Part shown: positions 48,383-58,161 of the stretch, piece after piece
How the letters are laid out: each line of letters starts with the position of its first letter
Numbering within the stretch: the first letter of the stretch is position 1
DNA from: Pachyseris speciosa
Lineage: Eukaryota; Cnidaria; Anthozoa; Scleractinia; Pachyseridae
DNA: 64,000 bases
Direction: 5' to 3'
Assembly (NCBI GenBank): GCA_016490735.1
Contig: JAEMWC010001619.1
Location: 20,001-84,000, forward strand
Notes under the pieces: model-generated
The model's database searches: none
The model's input: only the letters and a program-made list of their open reading frames with translations
What the model was told of the DNA's origin: nothing
Translations under genes and position numbers: made by a program

Positions 48383-49061
48383 GTATGTATCATTATTCAT
48401 TACCTCTTGTAACATCAAGGAATTTATTTTATGGGTCTTTATCTCAAAATTTGTTTCTTTTTTTTGACAAAAGGCTATCTGAGTGGCTGAGGGAAGAAAC
48501 TTTCTTGTCTCTAATGAGGATATTTACAAGGGAACGCTAACTTATCTTACCTTCGCCATGTCGAGAATGCATGGTAAATTAAAAGTGCCCGAATATAAAG
48601 GACCATCTATAAGCATCGGCGTTATTCCTCGTGTTATCAACATGGCAAATCTCCTTAACTCATCAGAGTTAGATGCTGCATGTATATGAAAAGAAGAAAC
48701 AAACAAAACATTAGTGGATCGTATATTGCAGAATCGAGACAAGAACTATGGTGTTTTGATGAAAGTTTTTGTGAAAATATCGTCGATTATATTTTTTTAT
48801 AGTTTGACTACAAAACCTTTTTGGTACTCGGTCCAGCCTCAAAAGCGAATTATCATGAGAACAAAATCCTCAATATTAATTCGTTTTGGGAAGTGGATCC
48901 TATCTCACCCACAAGGGACAAAATATAGAAGGTAAAAAAAGACGCTGTCCTCAGTTTATATCTGTCTATAACTTAACAACCGAAAACGTCTTATCTTCGA
49001 ATAGTTTGAATAATGAAGAAGCGTTCTCAAGTCGAATTACTCAGAAAAAGAATTTTCTGAG

Positions 49062-49134
49062 CCCCCCAACGGGAGTCGAACCCATGACCTTCCAGATTAC
49101 CGGTTGGACGCTCTAACCACTGAGCTATGAGAGA
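49062..49134 (-). repeat. tRNA-like head of SINE B
   Basis: D arm GCTC/GAGC, T arm ATGGG/CCCGT. The anticodon arm TCCA-ACCGGTAATC-TGGA uses the same 10-nt core as SINE A but a different paired stem. Confidence 0.65.
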
Positions 49135-49318
49135 CTCGTGGTGAGCGAGATCATACACTAGGTTCTTATGTGTGACACATGTCCTGCTATCTGCAAGGCT
49201 CAATATGTCGTCGTGATAAATGTGAATATATATGATAAATGGAATGGAGACTTGGATAAAGTGTGAATAATGAAGAAGCGTTCTCAAGTCGAATTACTCA
49301 GAAAAAGAATTTTCTGAG

Positions 49319-49391
49319 CCCCCCAACGGGAGTCGAACCCATGACCTTCCAGATTACCGGTTGGACGCTCTAACCACTGAGCTATGAGAGA
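49319..49391 (-). repeat. tRNA-like head of SINE B, second tandem unit
   Basis: Same as 49062-49134, 257 bp downstream. Confidence 0.65.
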
Positions 49392-49600
49392 CTCGTGGTG
49401 AGCGAGGTCATACACTAGGTTCTTATGTGTGACACATGTCCTGCTATCTGCAAGGCTCAATATGTCGTCGTGATAAATGTGAATATATATGATAAATGGA
49501 ATGGAGACTTGGATAAAGTGTGAATAATGAAGAAGCGTTCTCAAGTCGAATTACTCAGAAAAAGAATAAGAACCTAGTGTATGACCTCGCTCAGCACGAG

Positions 49601-49673
49601 TCTCCCATAGCTCAGTGGTTAGAGCGTCCAACCGGTAATCTGGAAGGTCATGGGTTCGAATCCCGTTGGGGGG
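49601..49673 (+). repeat. tRNA-like head of SINE B, inverted unit
   Basis: Same head on + strand with a few substitutions (TCTCCCA at its start). Confidence 0.65.
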
Positions 49674-49814
49674 CTCAGAAAATTCTTTTTTTGAGTAATT
49701 CGACTTGAGAACGCTTCTTCATTATTCACACTTTATCCAAGTCTCCATTCCATTTATCATATATATTCGAATAGTTTTCCTAACTTTTTATTTTTTTTTC
49801 CTGTTTTGTTTTAG

Positions 49815-49940
49815 AAAAAATGCCTGCCAATCATCCCGTGCTGTCTTTTGGGAAGCGAAACCTGCGAGGAGAAGCTCTGCTGCTTCGTAAGGTTTGGCGA
49901 ATGCGCGAAAAAGCTTGGAGATAAAGAGGACAGGAAGTAA
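49815..49940 (+). CDS. Secreted cysteine-rich peptide, exon 3 (second Cys module)
   Basis: Opens after TTTGTTTTAG and runs 41 codons to TAA 49938-49940. Starts KKC like exon 2. Cysteines are spaced C-x5-CC-x6-C-x4-CC-x6-C, ending with a KKLGDKEDRK tail. Adjacent cysteine pairs suggest a compact disulfide fold. The intron before it holds the SINE B array 49008-49765. Confidence 0.65.
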   Translation, partial: KKCLPIIPCCLLGSETCEEKLCCFVRFGECAKKLGDKEDRK

Positions 49941-50679
49941 TCAGCCCATCCACACAGAACCGGACAACAAATTAAGGGATTAAGCCTGCATTTTAACAGT
50001 AGTTTCATATCGATATCAAGTTTGCCATGAGCTGACAGTGTAACATTAAAAGAGCCTGATTGTTATAATTCTGTGGAGTTTGTTTTGCGTTTTGTTCCAT
50101 GACACACAATAGAACACTCACGATGCCAGTTTAGAAACGTCGGAGTAATAATAGCCTGTTTAGAACGATAACTGATGAAATCGATGCCCTACACAATACA
50201 TGCGTGTTAGTAGGCATAAAATGCTGCAACCGAAAGCCTTCGCCTAATAGCGCTTGTCCCTATTAAAGAAAGATGCATCTCCCAGAATATCTCTCTAAGT
50301 GAACCATGTTTCGCGCGCATTGTATTTTAGTACGCTCACAAGCGCGTCGCGTTTATTTATCTCCTGGGGCGCAAGTGTAAGTACGAGAAAATTTAGGGCC
50401 GTCGTAATATACATGTCCCAGGTACTATTCAAGAGCAAAATCTGAACCAAGGTTACTGTAGGCGTATGAACTCAGCGGTCCCTTAAGTTTGTTTGTCGAG
50501 GAAGTTCTCCAACTAAGGCTAGTCAATCAGGGAGTGTATTTTTTATTGACGTGTTGTTTTGAATAACAATTTATGATTATTACTTATATAATTAACTCGT
50601 CTTGGGATTAGTTCGTGCAGTCGCTGCACGAACTAATCAAAGACGGAATGAAAAAAATAGTGCACTTCACGCTTCATTG
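49941..50679. other. 3' flank of peptide gene, no gene seen
   Basis: May contain the 3' UTR. A short palindrome (GTTCGTGCAG/CTGCACGAAC) lies at about 50610-50632. Confidence 0.4.
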
Positions 50680-53600
50680 AACAACTTAGAGATCTTCGTC
50701 CAAAGCCTTAAACAACGAAGTTTCGCCGTCTAACTTGATTAATTCTCGAGTGTATGTTTTGTTTGAACCTGTAAGGATGTTTTGGCTGGCTTCGGTCATT
50801 TTATAGGGTACGGCCCCGCAAAGGAAATGTTTTTTTTTAAAGCTTTTTATTTGAAGGCAGAAACTCAAGGGAAAAAACGCCGATCAAATGGATCGATCAA
50901 ATCTCAGAGTAAGTTGTGAAACTGAGCTGTGAAAAAAGATATAAAAAACTAACGCACTTTACGTATCTTCGTCCAAAGACTGTAAACAACGAAGTGTCGC
51001 CGTCTAACTTGAATAATTCTCGAGTTTGTTTGTTTGAACCGGTAAGAATCACTGCGTTTGGATGTTAAAAACAGCGAAGTGTGTTAGTTTGCTTTGATAA
51101 TTTTGTAGTGGATGGGACTGGGAGGGATAACCTCGTGTGGTCTCGCAAACTTTGTCTTCGTTATAACTGGATGATGTTCTTCCGCTTAGAATCTTTCATT
51201 GAAGAAGCTTCCACGGTGGACATTGGAATCAACAGTAAACTTTCAAGCAACGATTTTGTGAGGAATGGCGCTATTATGCAGATCTGCGTTCTGAGTGATT
51301 GCTAACTGACTAAGCCACAATGTTGGTACTCCTTTTTGTCTTTTCTACGGACATTTATCTCAAAATTGCTTTGCAATTTTCCTAACTTACTACGAGATAC
51401 CTTTGTTACCTGTCTACTTTCTCCACCTTCTCCAAGAATCGTCGAAGGAACAAACGCATCGTTCTTTGTTTTCTTGCAATGTTTTGTTGTTCTGTGATTT
51501 TTGAACCTGCGGGGAATTCTAGTTGACTGTTGTAAAAGATAAGGTTTGTACTCCTTTTTGTATTTTGAAGGGACATTTACGTCAAAATTGCTTAGCAATT
51601 TTTCTAGCACTCCCTACTTATGTGGTATCTTTGGTATATCGTAACCTCAAGCGTTTTCTTGGTTTTCATTTGTCCTAATATATATATTTAGCCAAGCCTA
51701 AAAGCGAAGCTCCAAAAGGATTCTTTTTCTACTGGCATTTACATATAGTCTGCTTGTCATATTACCCATCTGACCTCACTCAAGCTACAGACCTAATACT
51801 GTAAAAATAGTATGGAAAGGTGATCTGAGCCAGTGGCACAGTGGATTTGGACCCCCCACAGATTTTCACCCTCCAGTCCAGATCTGCTTGTGGATCAGAT
51901 TTGGACGTCCTAGTCCAGAACTGCTAGCAGATATGAACCCCCTTTTACGGATTTGGACCCCCACCCCTCCTAAAAACAAGCGTTCTATTGAGTAATAAAA
52001 ATACCTTTGCAAATTGAGTTTGGAGATGTTAAAAAGCAAAATAAAAATATTAAGGTAGGTTTTTTTTAATTTTAAATAATCTTTAATACTTTGTGTAAAA
52101 AAGAACCTGCAACGCTAGTTTGCATCTATAAATTTTTAAAACAAAACATGTCTTAACATCTTAGAGCAATACCTAAGGACAGGTCTGTTTCCCCGTTCAA
52201 CTGTAGGCTACTTAGTTATGGTTTAGAGCCACTAGAAATTGGTGGAGAAGCCTGGTGAATGCTATTTTGAATCAGTATCCGACATCAGATATATAGTGAT
52301 TCAGATCATCACTTCATAATGAATGGAATTTTAGTTATCGAAAGCCTCCCATGAGACAGTTGGAAACCAGAAATTGTGTATCCTCTGGATATATGTATGC
52401 CTCAAAAAAATTATGAAAGAAAGATACATGGAAATCAATAAAAATAATTAAATAATTACATGATATGCATTAAGACCAAGACATTTCTTTTGATCAGTTA
52501 CTTACTTAGTGTCAATCTCAAAGCAGGGGTGACTTACAAGAGACAATTATTTGATTTAATTTGATTAGGTTAGCTTTGGGCCACGTTTAAATTTCACCTC
52601 TTAGTTTTTAGAATGTGTAATACAGTAATATTACAGTATTACACATCAGTAAGTAAAATTGAAATACAATCAGTAAGTAAAATTGAAATACAATCCAAAG
52701 CTAACCTAATTAAATTACATACTTGTCACTCACAAGCGACATCTGATTTAAAATTGACACAAATAATGTAATAGATAGGACTTAAAACTGCTTAAAAGAA
52801 GGTGCATGCATGATGTTCGATGGAACACCATTCTAGTCTGGTATGTAGGATTATAAAAAGAAAAGCTGAAGGCCATATATATATTTAGTCAGGCCAAGCC
52901 TAAAATCGGAGCTGCACACTCTCACCGAGCAACTTCGCATGGCTTTATTTGGGCCAGTTTAATTTGTGTCCAAAACAATTGAGCAGCAGCAGGGAAAACG
53001 AAGAGTTTTCGATAGCAAACGTTTGCAAAAAAATACAGACATTCATGAGTCCTAACTACTTTCAGATGAAAGCTTAACGGAATTCAAAGCGTTTAAAAAA
53101 ACACTGCAAGAGAACAAAGTACGATGCGAGTGTTTTGCTGGAAAAAGGAGAAGGTGGAGAAATTAAACAAGACTAGCTTGTAATAAAAAATAGCTTGTAC
53201 TGATTAATCTAGAAAAATCGGTATTTATTTTGAGATAAATACCCGTAGAAAAGACAATAAAGGGTAAAAACTGATCGTTAAGAGAAGTCAACAGGAATTG
53301 ACCGCGGTTCAGAAACAACAGAACAACAAACATTAGTATTACAAGAAAACAAAGCACAATACGAATAATATTTCTTGGAAGATTCTTGGAGAAGGTGGAG
53401 AAATTAGACAAGTAACAAAAATTGCTTAGCAATTTTGACATAAATTTCCGTAGAAAATACAAAAAAGAGGTCCACACCTGGTCGTTTAGAGCAGTGAACA
53501 GGAATCACTGAGGCAGCAATCACTCGGAACGAGACAAAGCTGAATAATAGCGCCATTTCCCACAAAATCTTTCCTTGGCTGACACAAAACGCTATAAAGG

Positions 53601-53905
53601 GCTTTGATAGTTTTACTGGTACTTCCCATGTCTTCCGAAGAACCTTCTTCAATTAATGATTCTCAGTGGCAAAGCGTCATCCAGTTAACGAAGAAAGTGC
53701 TTGCCAAACCACACCAGCATTTCTCTCGCAGACCCGTCCACTATAAAATTTATCAAAGCCAGCCCAGCCAGTCAACCCATTTCGGTGTTTTTAACATCTA
53801 AACGCTGATTCTTACCGGTTCAAACAAATTAAGACGACATGTTTATAGATGGCGAAACTTAATATTGTTGTTTACAGGCCGCTTTCGACGAAGATCTCTA
53901 AAACG
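50680..53905. mobile_element. Large inverted-repeat element, arms about 700 bp
   Basis: 50945-51610 and 53170-53900 are inverted copies, recognisable throughout (AACCGGTAAGAATCA, AATGGCGCTATTAT, CTCCACCTTCTCCAAGAATC). A second partial copy of the left-arm start lies at 50690-50800 in tandem. Each arm also repeats TACGGACATTTA-type blocks about 200 bp apart. The 1.5 kb centre shows no coding. Its class is unknown. Confidence 0.6.
51680..52920. repeat. Direct repeat TATATATTTAG...AAGCCTAAAA
   Basis: Two short direct copies (about 51680-51715 and 52880-52915) bracket the centre of the inverted-repeat element. Confidence 0.4.
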
Positions 53906-54038
53906 TTTTTCAAATGACGAGTGAAGCGCGCTGGTCTTTGACATTTTTGACAGCATTTTGACAATTTTATGTCAGATTTTGAGACGTGCACATGCACATG
54001 CATGATCGGCTTTTTTTTTTGTAATTTTTTTTACTCGA

Positions 54039-54453
54039 TAGGCTTTTGTACATTATGCTTTTGTTTCCCCACTAAAATGCTTTACCTTAATGCTCCAATT
54101 TTCCCACTAAAATGCTCGGTCTTCCCAAAAAAAGCCACGAAAATGCTCGGATAATGCTCATTATACAAACGGTTTTTAAAATTAATTTCAAAGTTTTTAA
54201 CATGGTGTTAACTGTCCACACTTACAAAAATGTACAAGTGTTTCAAGTAACAACAACAACGTATACAAATTCATAAATACAGCCAAAATTGAGTTTTAGT
54301 CTTCATTTTCTCGACAAAAAATAATTTCTTATTTAGTTTCTCGAAAAAAAATTAATTTTCCGGGAAAAAGCCACTAAAATGCTCGAATAATGCTCAATAC
54401 TTTTGCCTCACTTAAATGCTCGAAAAAATGCTAGCATAATGTACAAAAGCCTA
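54039..54453. mobile_element. hAT-type MITE
   Basis: Perfect 21-bp terminal inverted repeats starting TAGGCTTTTGTACATTATGC, flanked by an 8-bp target duplication TTACTCGA (54031-54038, 54454-54461). TAG-type ends with 8-bp duplication are diagnostic of hAT. The interior is a run of degenerate AAAATGCTCG units near both ends. No transposase. Confidence 0.85.
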
Positions 54454-54669
54454 TTACTCGAGCTTGAGTTTCCGCCTTTAATCCTTAATTTTACGAGAGT
54501 AGTATTGCTCGGCGGTATGGCACTCAAAGGATGCCGCCATTGTCTAGGTTGTCAATCAAAAACCCCTAGCCAATCAGAGAGCAGTATTCGGACCCATGGG
54601 ACTTATTTGCCTATGGGCTATTGTCTTCAGGTGTCAATTATCATAATCATGTGCATAATTAGCATAAAT

Positions 54670-54895
54670 TAACCAACCCTAGTTTTTTCTGCTGTTTTTA
54701 ACCCTAACATTCCAGACATTCCTAACATTCCAGACATTTTTTCTAGCCCCTCATTAGCATAATAACCCCAACCCTAGTTTTTTTTCTCGTTTGTAAACCC
54801 TAACCCTACGTTTTTTCCCTTATTCCAAACCCTAGCCCTAAGCCCTAAGCCCTAGTTGGGCAAGTTTGAACAGGTCCGAACCCTAATCCTAAGTG
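54670..54895. repeat. Degenerate telomere-like CCCTAA repeats
   Basis: Scattered AACCCTA, CCCTAACCCTA and CCCTAAGCCCTAAG units with T-rich spacers and a duplicated CTAACATTCCAGACATT. Resembles interstitial telomeric repeat (TTAGGG in animals) just outside the virus-like element. Confidence 0.55.
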
Positions 54896-54965
54896 TCCCA
54901 CATGGCAGGGGATTTCACGGTACTAGAAAACCGACTCTCTTAAGGTACAGGTATGACGGAACAAG

Positions 54966-55651
54966 ATGGCTTCAATTATCACCACGGCTAATAGAGGAAT
55001 GAACGCCAATTGTCTCTGGCGATACTGCGAGGAATACCGTTCTGCTGTTACACCACAACAGATCAGATGTTGGCTGACACAATTACTGCTATAAAGGAGG
55101 ACTTGGATAAGGCGTCCGATCTTTGCTTATGGAAAATAAGCCACAGCAACAATTTTTCAGACATTGTAAGCAGTCTCTATGAAGATGATGTCACCGATGT
55201 CTTATTATCAGACAGAAACATTCTAAAGAATAATTTTGCAGTGACAGACAGTTGCGATGAGGAAGCGTTTACAGCTTGTTATGCAGAGGATTCATTCTTC
55301 ATTCATTTCCCTTATCAAGAGAGGATAGCGATCATGCGAGACTATACAGCTATTAACAAAGCAGATATCTTGATTGTGTTCTCCAAGACATTTTCCATGC
55401 CACCTCACGATCAACCTACTATACCAGGAAGATTAGGACGGAGCGTCAATCTTGCCAAAGAAATGAAGAAACCAATCTACTTATATGATTTGACCACGAA
55501 TACCTGGCACAGTTACCGTTACCCTATCGAACAGTTCACCGAATGTAGTATGCCAAGTTTAGAGAGGACCACCGCTTTGCTGGGTCCGCAAGATTTCCCT
55601 CTGGATAGTGTTGGAAAGACAATGTTACTAAACCTCTGTCTCAATGTCTGA
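54966..55651 (+). pseudogene. SLOG-like Rossmann protein 1, frameshifted
   Basis: ATG 54966 has good context (AAGATGGC) and opens MASIITTANRGMN. A one-base shift near 55030 is needed to enter the long frame that ends at 55651. The second half has RDYTAINKADILIVFSK, PGRLGRSVNLAKEMKKPIYL and a YDLTTNTWHSY strand, matching the last Rossmann strands of the companion at 56262-56837. The GG-x-GVDT loop of that companion is not visible here, so ligand binding may be lost. SLOG proteins bind or process nucleotide-derived ligands. The family call rests on similarity to its better-preserved neighbour. Confidence 0.5.
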
Positions 55652-55689
55652 AAAAAAAAACACACCAGATATAAAGGAACACTCCGATT

Positions 55690-55695
55690 TTTATT
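55690..55695 (-). terminator. Polyadenylation signal AATAAA
   Basis: AATAAA on minus, about 12 bp after the TAA of the gene ending at 55707. Confidence 0.6.
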
Positions 55696-55706
55696 AACAG
55701 ACAGTT

Positions 55707-56233
55707 TTACAGTGTTAATGACTCAAGCTCTTGCGTTACTTGATGTACATTATACCAGTCCATGAACAGGCGACATTCGGCCATGCTGCAATGATTAGCG
55801 CGAGAGCCTCTATGAGAACTGCAGTTGCGCTGCGGTTTGTTTTTTCTCAACTCATCGTATTTGGGACAACCTAGGGTTTCCAAGTTGACGCTCGGAATGT
55901 TCAGTCTTTTTCTAATTGCCCTCCTTTGTAAGCCACCACAGGACTGTCGCGAGTGGCATTTAGCTCGTATAAGAAAGCCAAGTCTTCTTCCAATTCATAT
56001 TGTGAGTGTAAACCAAAGTAGCGATGTTCTTGGGGGTTGGGTCGAAAAGTGAGTCCATGCACATGGCGTCGCGCATAGTTGACCGTTTTTTTGTCCTGGT
56101 AGGATAGATCCTCGTATTGCATGTCATGCGTGTAATGAAAACAACTGGATTGTTCCCCACCACTCCACCCCAATTCGCGCACGATGAACTTGTTACGAAT
56201 ACGAAAACCGTCCAGGTCGATGCATAGACACAC
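55707..56233 (-). pseudogene. CxxH...HC family protein 1, possible nuclease, frameshifted
   Basis: The first frame (56233-55901) opens near CIDLDGFRIRNKFIVRELG and has HVHGLTFRPNP, then VVAYKGGQLEK. A one-base shift at about 55902 in an A-run moves to the frame with NIPSVNLETLGCPKY and a C-x2-H-x7-HC cluster, ending at TAA 55707-55709. This resembles a family often seen in Polinton-rich animal genomes. The DxDGF start and KGG...NLE order suggest an RNase H/DEDD-like nuclease fold, which is inference. The start is unclear: no ATG is in frame, but a splice acceptor (TTCATTGGTTTCAG) sits at about 56240. A related gene is at 56840-57688. Confidence 0.55.
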
Positions 56234-56261
56234 CCCTCTGAAACCAATGAAAAAAACAAAG

Positions 56262-56837
56262 TCAGAGTTTGAAGAGAGTGTTTAAGGCTTGTACGATGAG
56301 GTCATTGGGTTCGCGGGTGCCCGCAATGGCCACGTGGTCACTCTCCAGGGTGGGTGGAGGTATCAAATCGTCTGACATGGTGGAATCCTGACAACGAACG
56401 AATGCCCCACGTTGCCAGTAAAACCAGTTACCGCTCAGACCATCGAAGAAGTAGAGGGGTTTGTTAAGTCGAATGGCCATGGCCATCGCCCAGGCCGAGC
56501 CTCCTACCACACCTCCCTTGTTGTCGAAGAAACTGAGCACCAGTACCAGGGTGGCGTCCTTGACCACATGGTAATTGCGCGTTAGGTACTGTAGGGTGAT
56601 GGGGGATGAAAAGGATCGGTTGAGGTCGATGGCGGCTAGCTGTATCGTCTGGCGACCTTCATCCATCTCTGCTGGGGATAGTGGGGCGAGGTACTTGGCC
56701 CTAGGGTGGCAGGGTGGAAGGAGCACTCGACACGAACGATGGGTAGCCAGGCAACATTGTTCTACGTACGTGTCCACGCCCGAGGCACCTCCTGAGGTGA
56801 TGATTTGCCGTCCGTCATCCATGGGTAGACCAATCAT
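56262..56837 (-). CDS. SLOG superfamily (YpsA/DprA-like) Rossmann protein 2
   Basis: An intact 191-codon frame. Near the N-terminus, IITSGGASGVDTYVEQCC matches the glycine loop and following helix of YpsA/DprA-type SLOG proteins. YLTRNYHVVKDATLVLVLSF and GGVVGGSAWAMAMAIRLNKP give the RN...D strand and the second Gly-rich loop, followed by LYFFDGLSGNWFYW. The usual first strand before the glycine loop is missing, so the protein may be short or begin in an upstream exon. On minus, CTTTCTCCTTCCGCAG lies just before the start, a good acceptor. It starts two bases after the stop of the upstream gene. Such proteins sense or cleave nucleotide-derived ligands. The role in an animal virus-like element is unknown. 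Confidence 0.65.
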   Translation of the reverse strand: MIGLPMDDGRQIITSGGASGVDTYVEQCCLATHRSCRVLLPPCHPRAKYLAPLSPAEMDEGRQTIQLAAIDLNRSFSSPITLQYLTRNYHVVKDATLVLVLSFFDNKGGVVGGSAWAMAMAIRLNKPLYFFDGLSGNWFYWQRGAFVRCQDSTMSDDLIPPPTLESDHVAIAGTREPNDLIVQALNTLFKL

Positions 56838-56839
56838 AG

Positions 56840-57688
56840 TCAGTTAGTCTGCGGAAGGAGAAAGAAAGGATGAGTGGGGTACCAACGCCACATGGTCTCG
56901 GGTTGCTCGTCATCGTAACTTAGTGTAAGTGGTGGGGGGTCGTGTTCGTCAGAGACGTGTTCTTCCAGAATCCAGCGAATAGCGCGACAATCACTACAAT
57001 CGCTAGGTCGCCAGTGTAACCCCTCCCCGCGGTCGTAGGCTTCATCTTTCTCCAAGATGCAATAATGGCACAACAGTTTGTCCAATAAGTCGTCGCACCG
57101 TCTCTGCCACAACACGCGTTGACGATTGACTTCTTCCAAGGTAGGAAGGGAATCGTTCAGTGCGTTAGCCAATTTTACGCTCAAGATGCGAGCGCAATGG
57201 TTGTGCCACACGTTGCCTGCTCCATAGGAGTGGTCGTCACACGTGTTGTGTATTTCCCTTACGTTCCACACGTTGGCCGTACCGATGGGATTGTTGACGA
57301 ACGAGTACAGATCGTGTACTTCGAAGGGCGGTAGGCTCTCATCCTTCTTCTTCCATTCGTCCAACAACTGAGGGTCGGCGCAGATGGCAATGCTCTGACG
57401 TGTGGGAGTGCGCTTGGCTTGCCACTAGCGTTTCAGTAGAGGAAGGACCTGGGACGGATGGTGACGGTTTTTCACTTGTTTTGGATCAAAACATAGTCCA
57501 TGCGAACGTCTGTCTTGGGAGATGAGGGCTTCGTCGCTGGCATCTAGGTCCGTGGTAGTAGTGGGAAGAAATCGGTGAAGAATGATAAGTCTTCCTTCGG
57601 GGTCTGCCATACCCATCTCTCGGACGCTATAACCGCTTTTCAAACGGAACCCATGTATCACAACCACTAGGCAAAAGCGAGTCATAGT
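56840..57688 (-). pseudogene. CxxH...HC family protein 2, in-frame TAG
   Basis: ATG 57688 begins MTRFCLVVVIHGFRLKSGY, parallel to the start of the 55707-56233 gene but with IH where that protein has LD, so the putative first acidic residue is missing. Further parallels are RRSHGLCFDP, AICADPQLLDEWKK and a C-x2-H-x10-HxHC cluster (CDDHSYGAGNVWHNHC). TAG at 57425-57427 interrupts one open frame; both sides are otherwise intact. A C-terminal extension of about 120 residues has further cysteines (CHYC, CSDC). Just upstream, CTCAGGTAACT is a donor-like site, suggesting alternative splicing to the downstream genes. Confidence 0.5.
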
Positions 57689-57766
57689 TACCTGAGATCC
57701 TGAGGCTTTACGCTGGAACTGATGTGGACTGCAGTGGGAACTCGCTTTTTGTAGTCTATCCCATGA

Positions 57767-58030
57767 CCAAATAAGGACAGGACGCCGGGCAAGCAAGAAC
57801 AAGACGCCGGGCAAGCAAGGACAAGACTCAGGCAACAAAGAACAAGACGCAGGGCAAGACAGGACAAGACAGTGGCAAGCGACGCCATGGTTAAGCGACC
57901 GATGAAACCGACGCCACGCTCATACCAAATAAGGACAAGACGCCGGGCAAGACAGGACAAGACAGGGGCAAGCGACGCCATGGTTAATCGACCGATGAAA
58001 CTGACGCCACGCTCTTACTAAATAAGGGCA
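57767..58030. repeat. Tandem repeats with CArG boxes between divergent genes
   Basis: Short units of GACAAGACGCCGGGCAAG type and a longer unit of about 95 bp (GGCAAGCGACGCCATGGTTAA..., at about 57873 and 57967). Perfect CArG boxes CCAAATAAGG at 57767-57776 and 57925-57934; near-match CTAAATAAGG at 58017-58026. It lies between the minus- and plus-strand gene blocks, where an enhancer would sit. Confidence 0.7.
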
Positions 58031-58042
58031 TGAAACACTGTG

Positions 58043-58100
58043 ATTGGTCAGATCAACCCACGGTTTATTAACACTGACGTCACGTTTTTTGGGTATAAAA
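58043..58100 (+). promoter_or_regulatory. Compact promoter: inverted CCAAT, CRE, TATA
   Basis: ATTGG at 58043-58047, the palindromic CRE TGACGTCA at 58075-58082 and TATAAAA at 58094-58100, followed by the ATG of the GRF protein at 58162. Spacing fits a Pol II start near 58125. With the CArG boxes upstream it has the parts of an SRF/CREB-responsive promoter. Confidence 0.7.
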
Positions 58101-58161
58101 GAAGGTCGGGATCTCAGCCAAAGCATCACTCGATTTGGGGAGACAAGAAGAAGACGACACC

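Larger units (their letters stand above)
49008..49765. mobile_element. tRNA-like SINE B array: two tandem units, stub, inverted unit
   Basis: The whole 758 bp is bounded by a 12-bp target duplication TTCGAATAGTTT (48996-49007 and 49766-49777), so it entered as one piece. Two head-to-tail units of exactly 257 bp (differing at about one site) are followed by a third start (49521-49566), then an inverted unit. tRNA-like segments: 49062-49134 (-), 49319-49391 (-) and 49601-49673 (+). Located in intron 2 of the cysteine-rich peptide gene. Confidence 0.85.

Noticed and set aside
49027..49544. Two identical 86-codon minus frames
   Set aside because: They arise because the 257-bp SINE B unit is duplicated; the frame runs through the tRNA-like head.
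55825..57334. Plus-strand frames opposite the accessory genes
   Set aside because: Antisense shadows; the minus strand carries the SLOG and CxxH...HC motifs.
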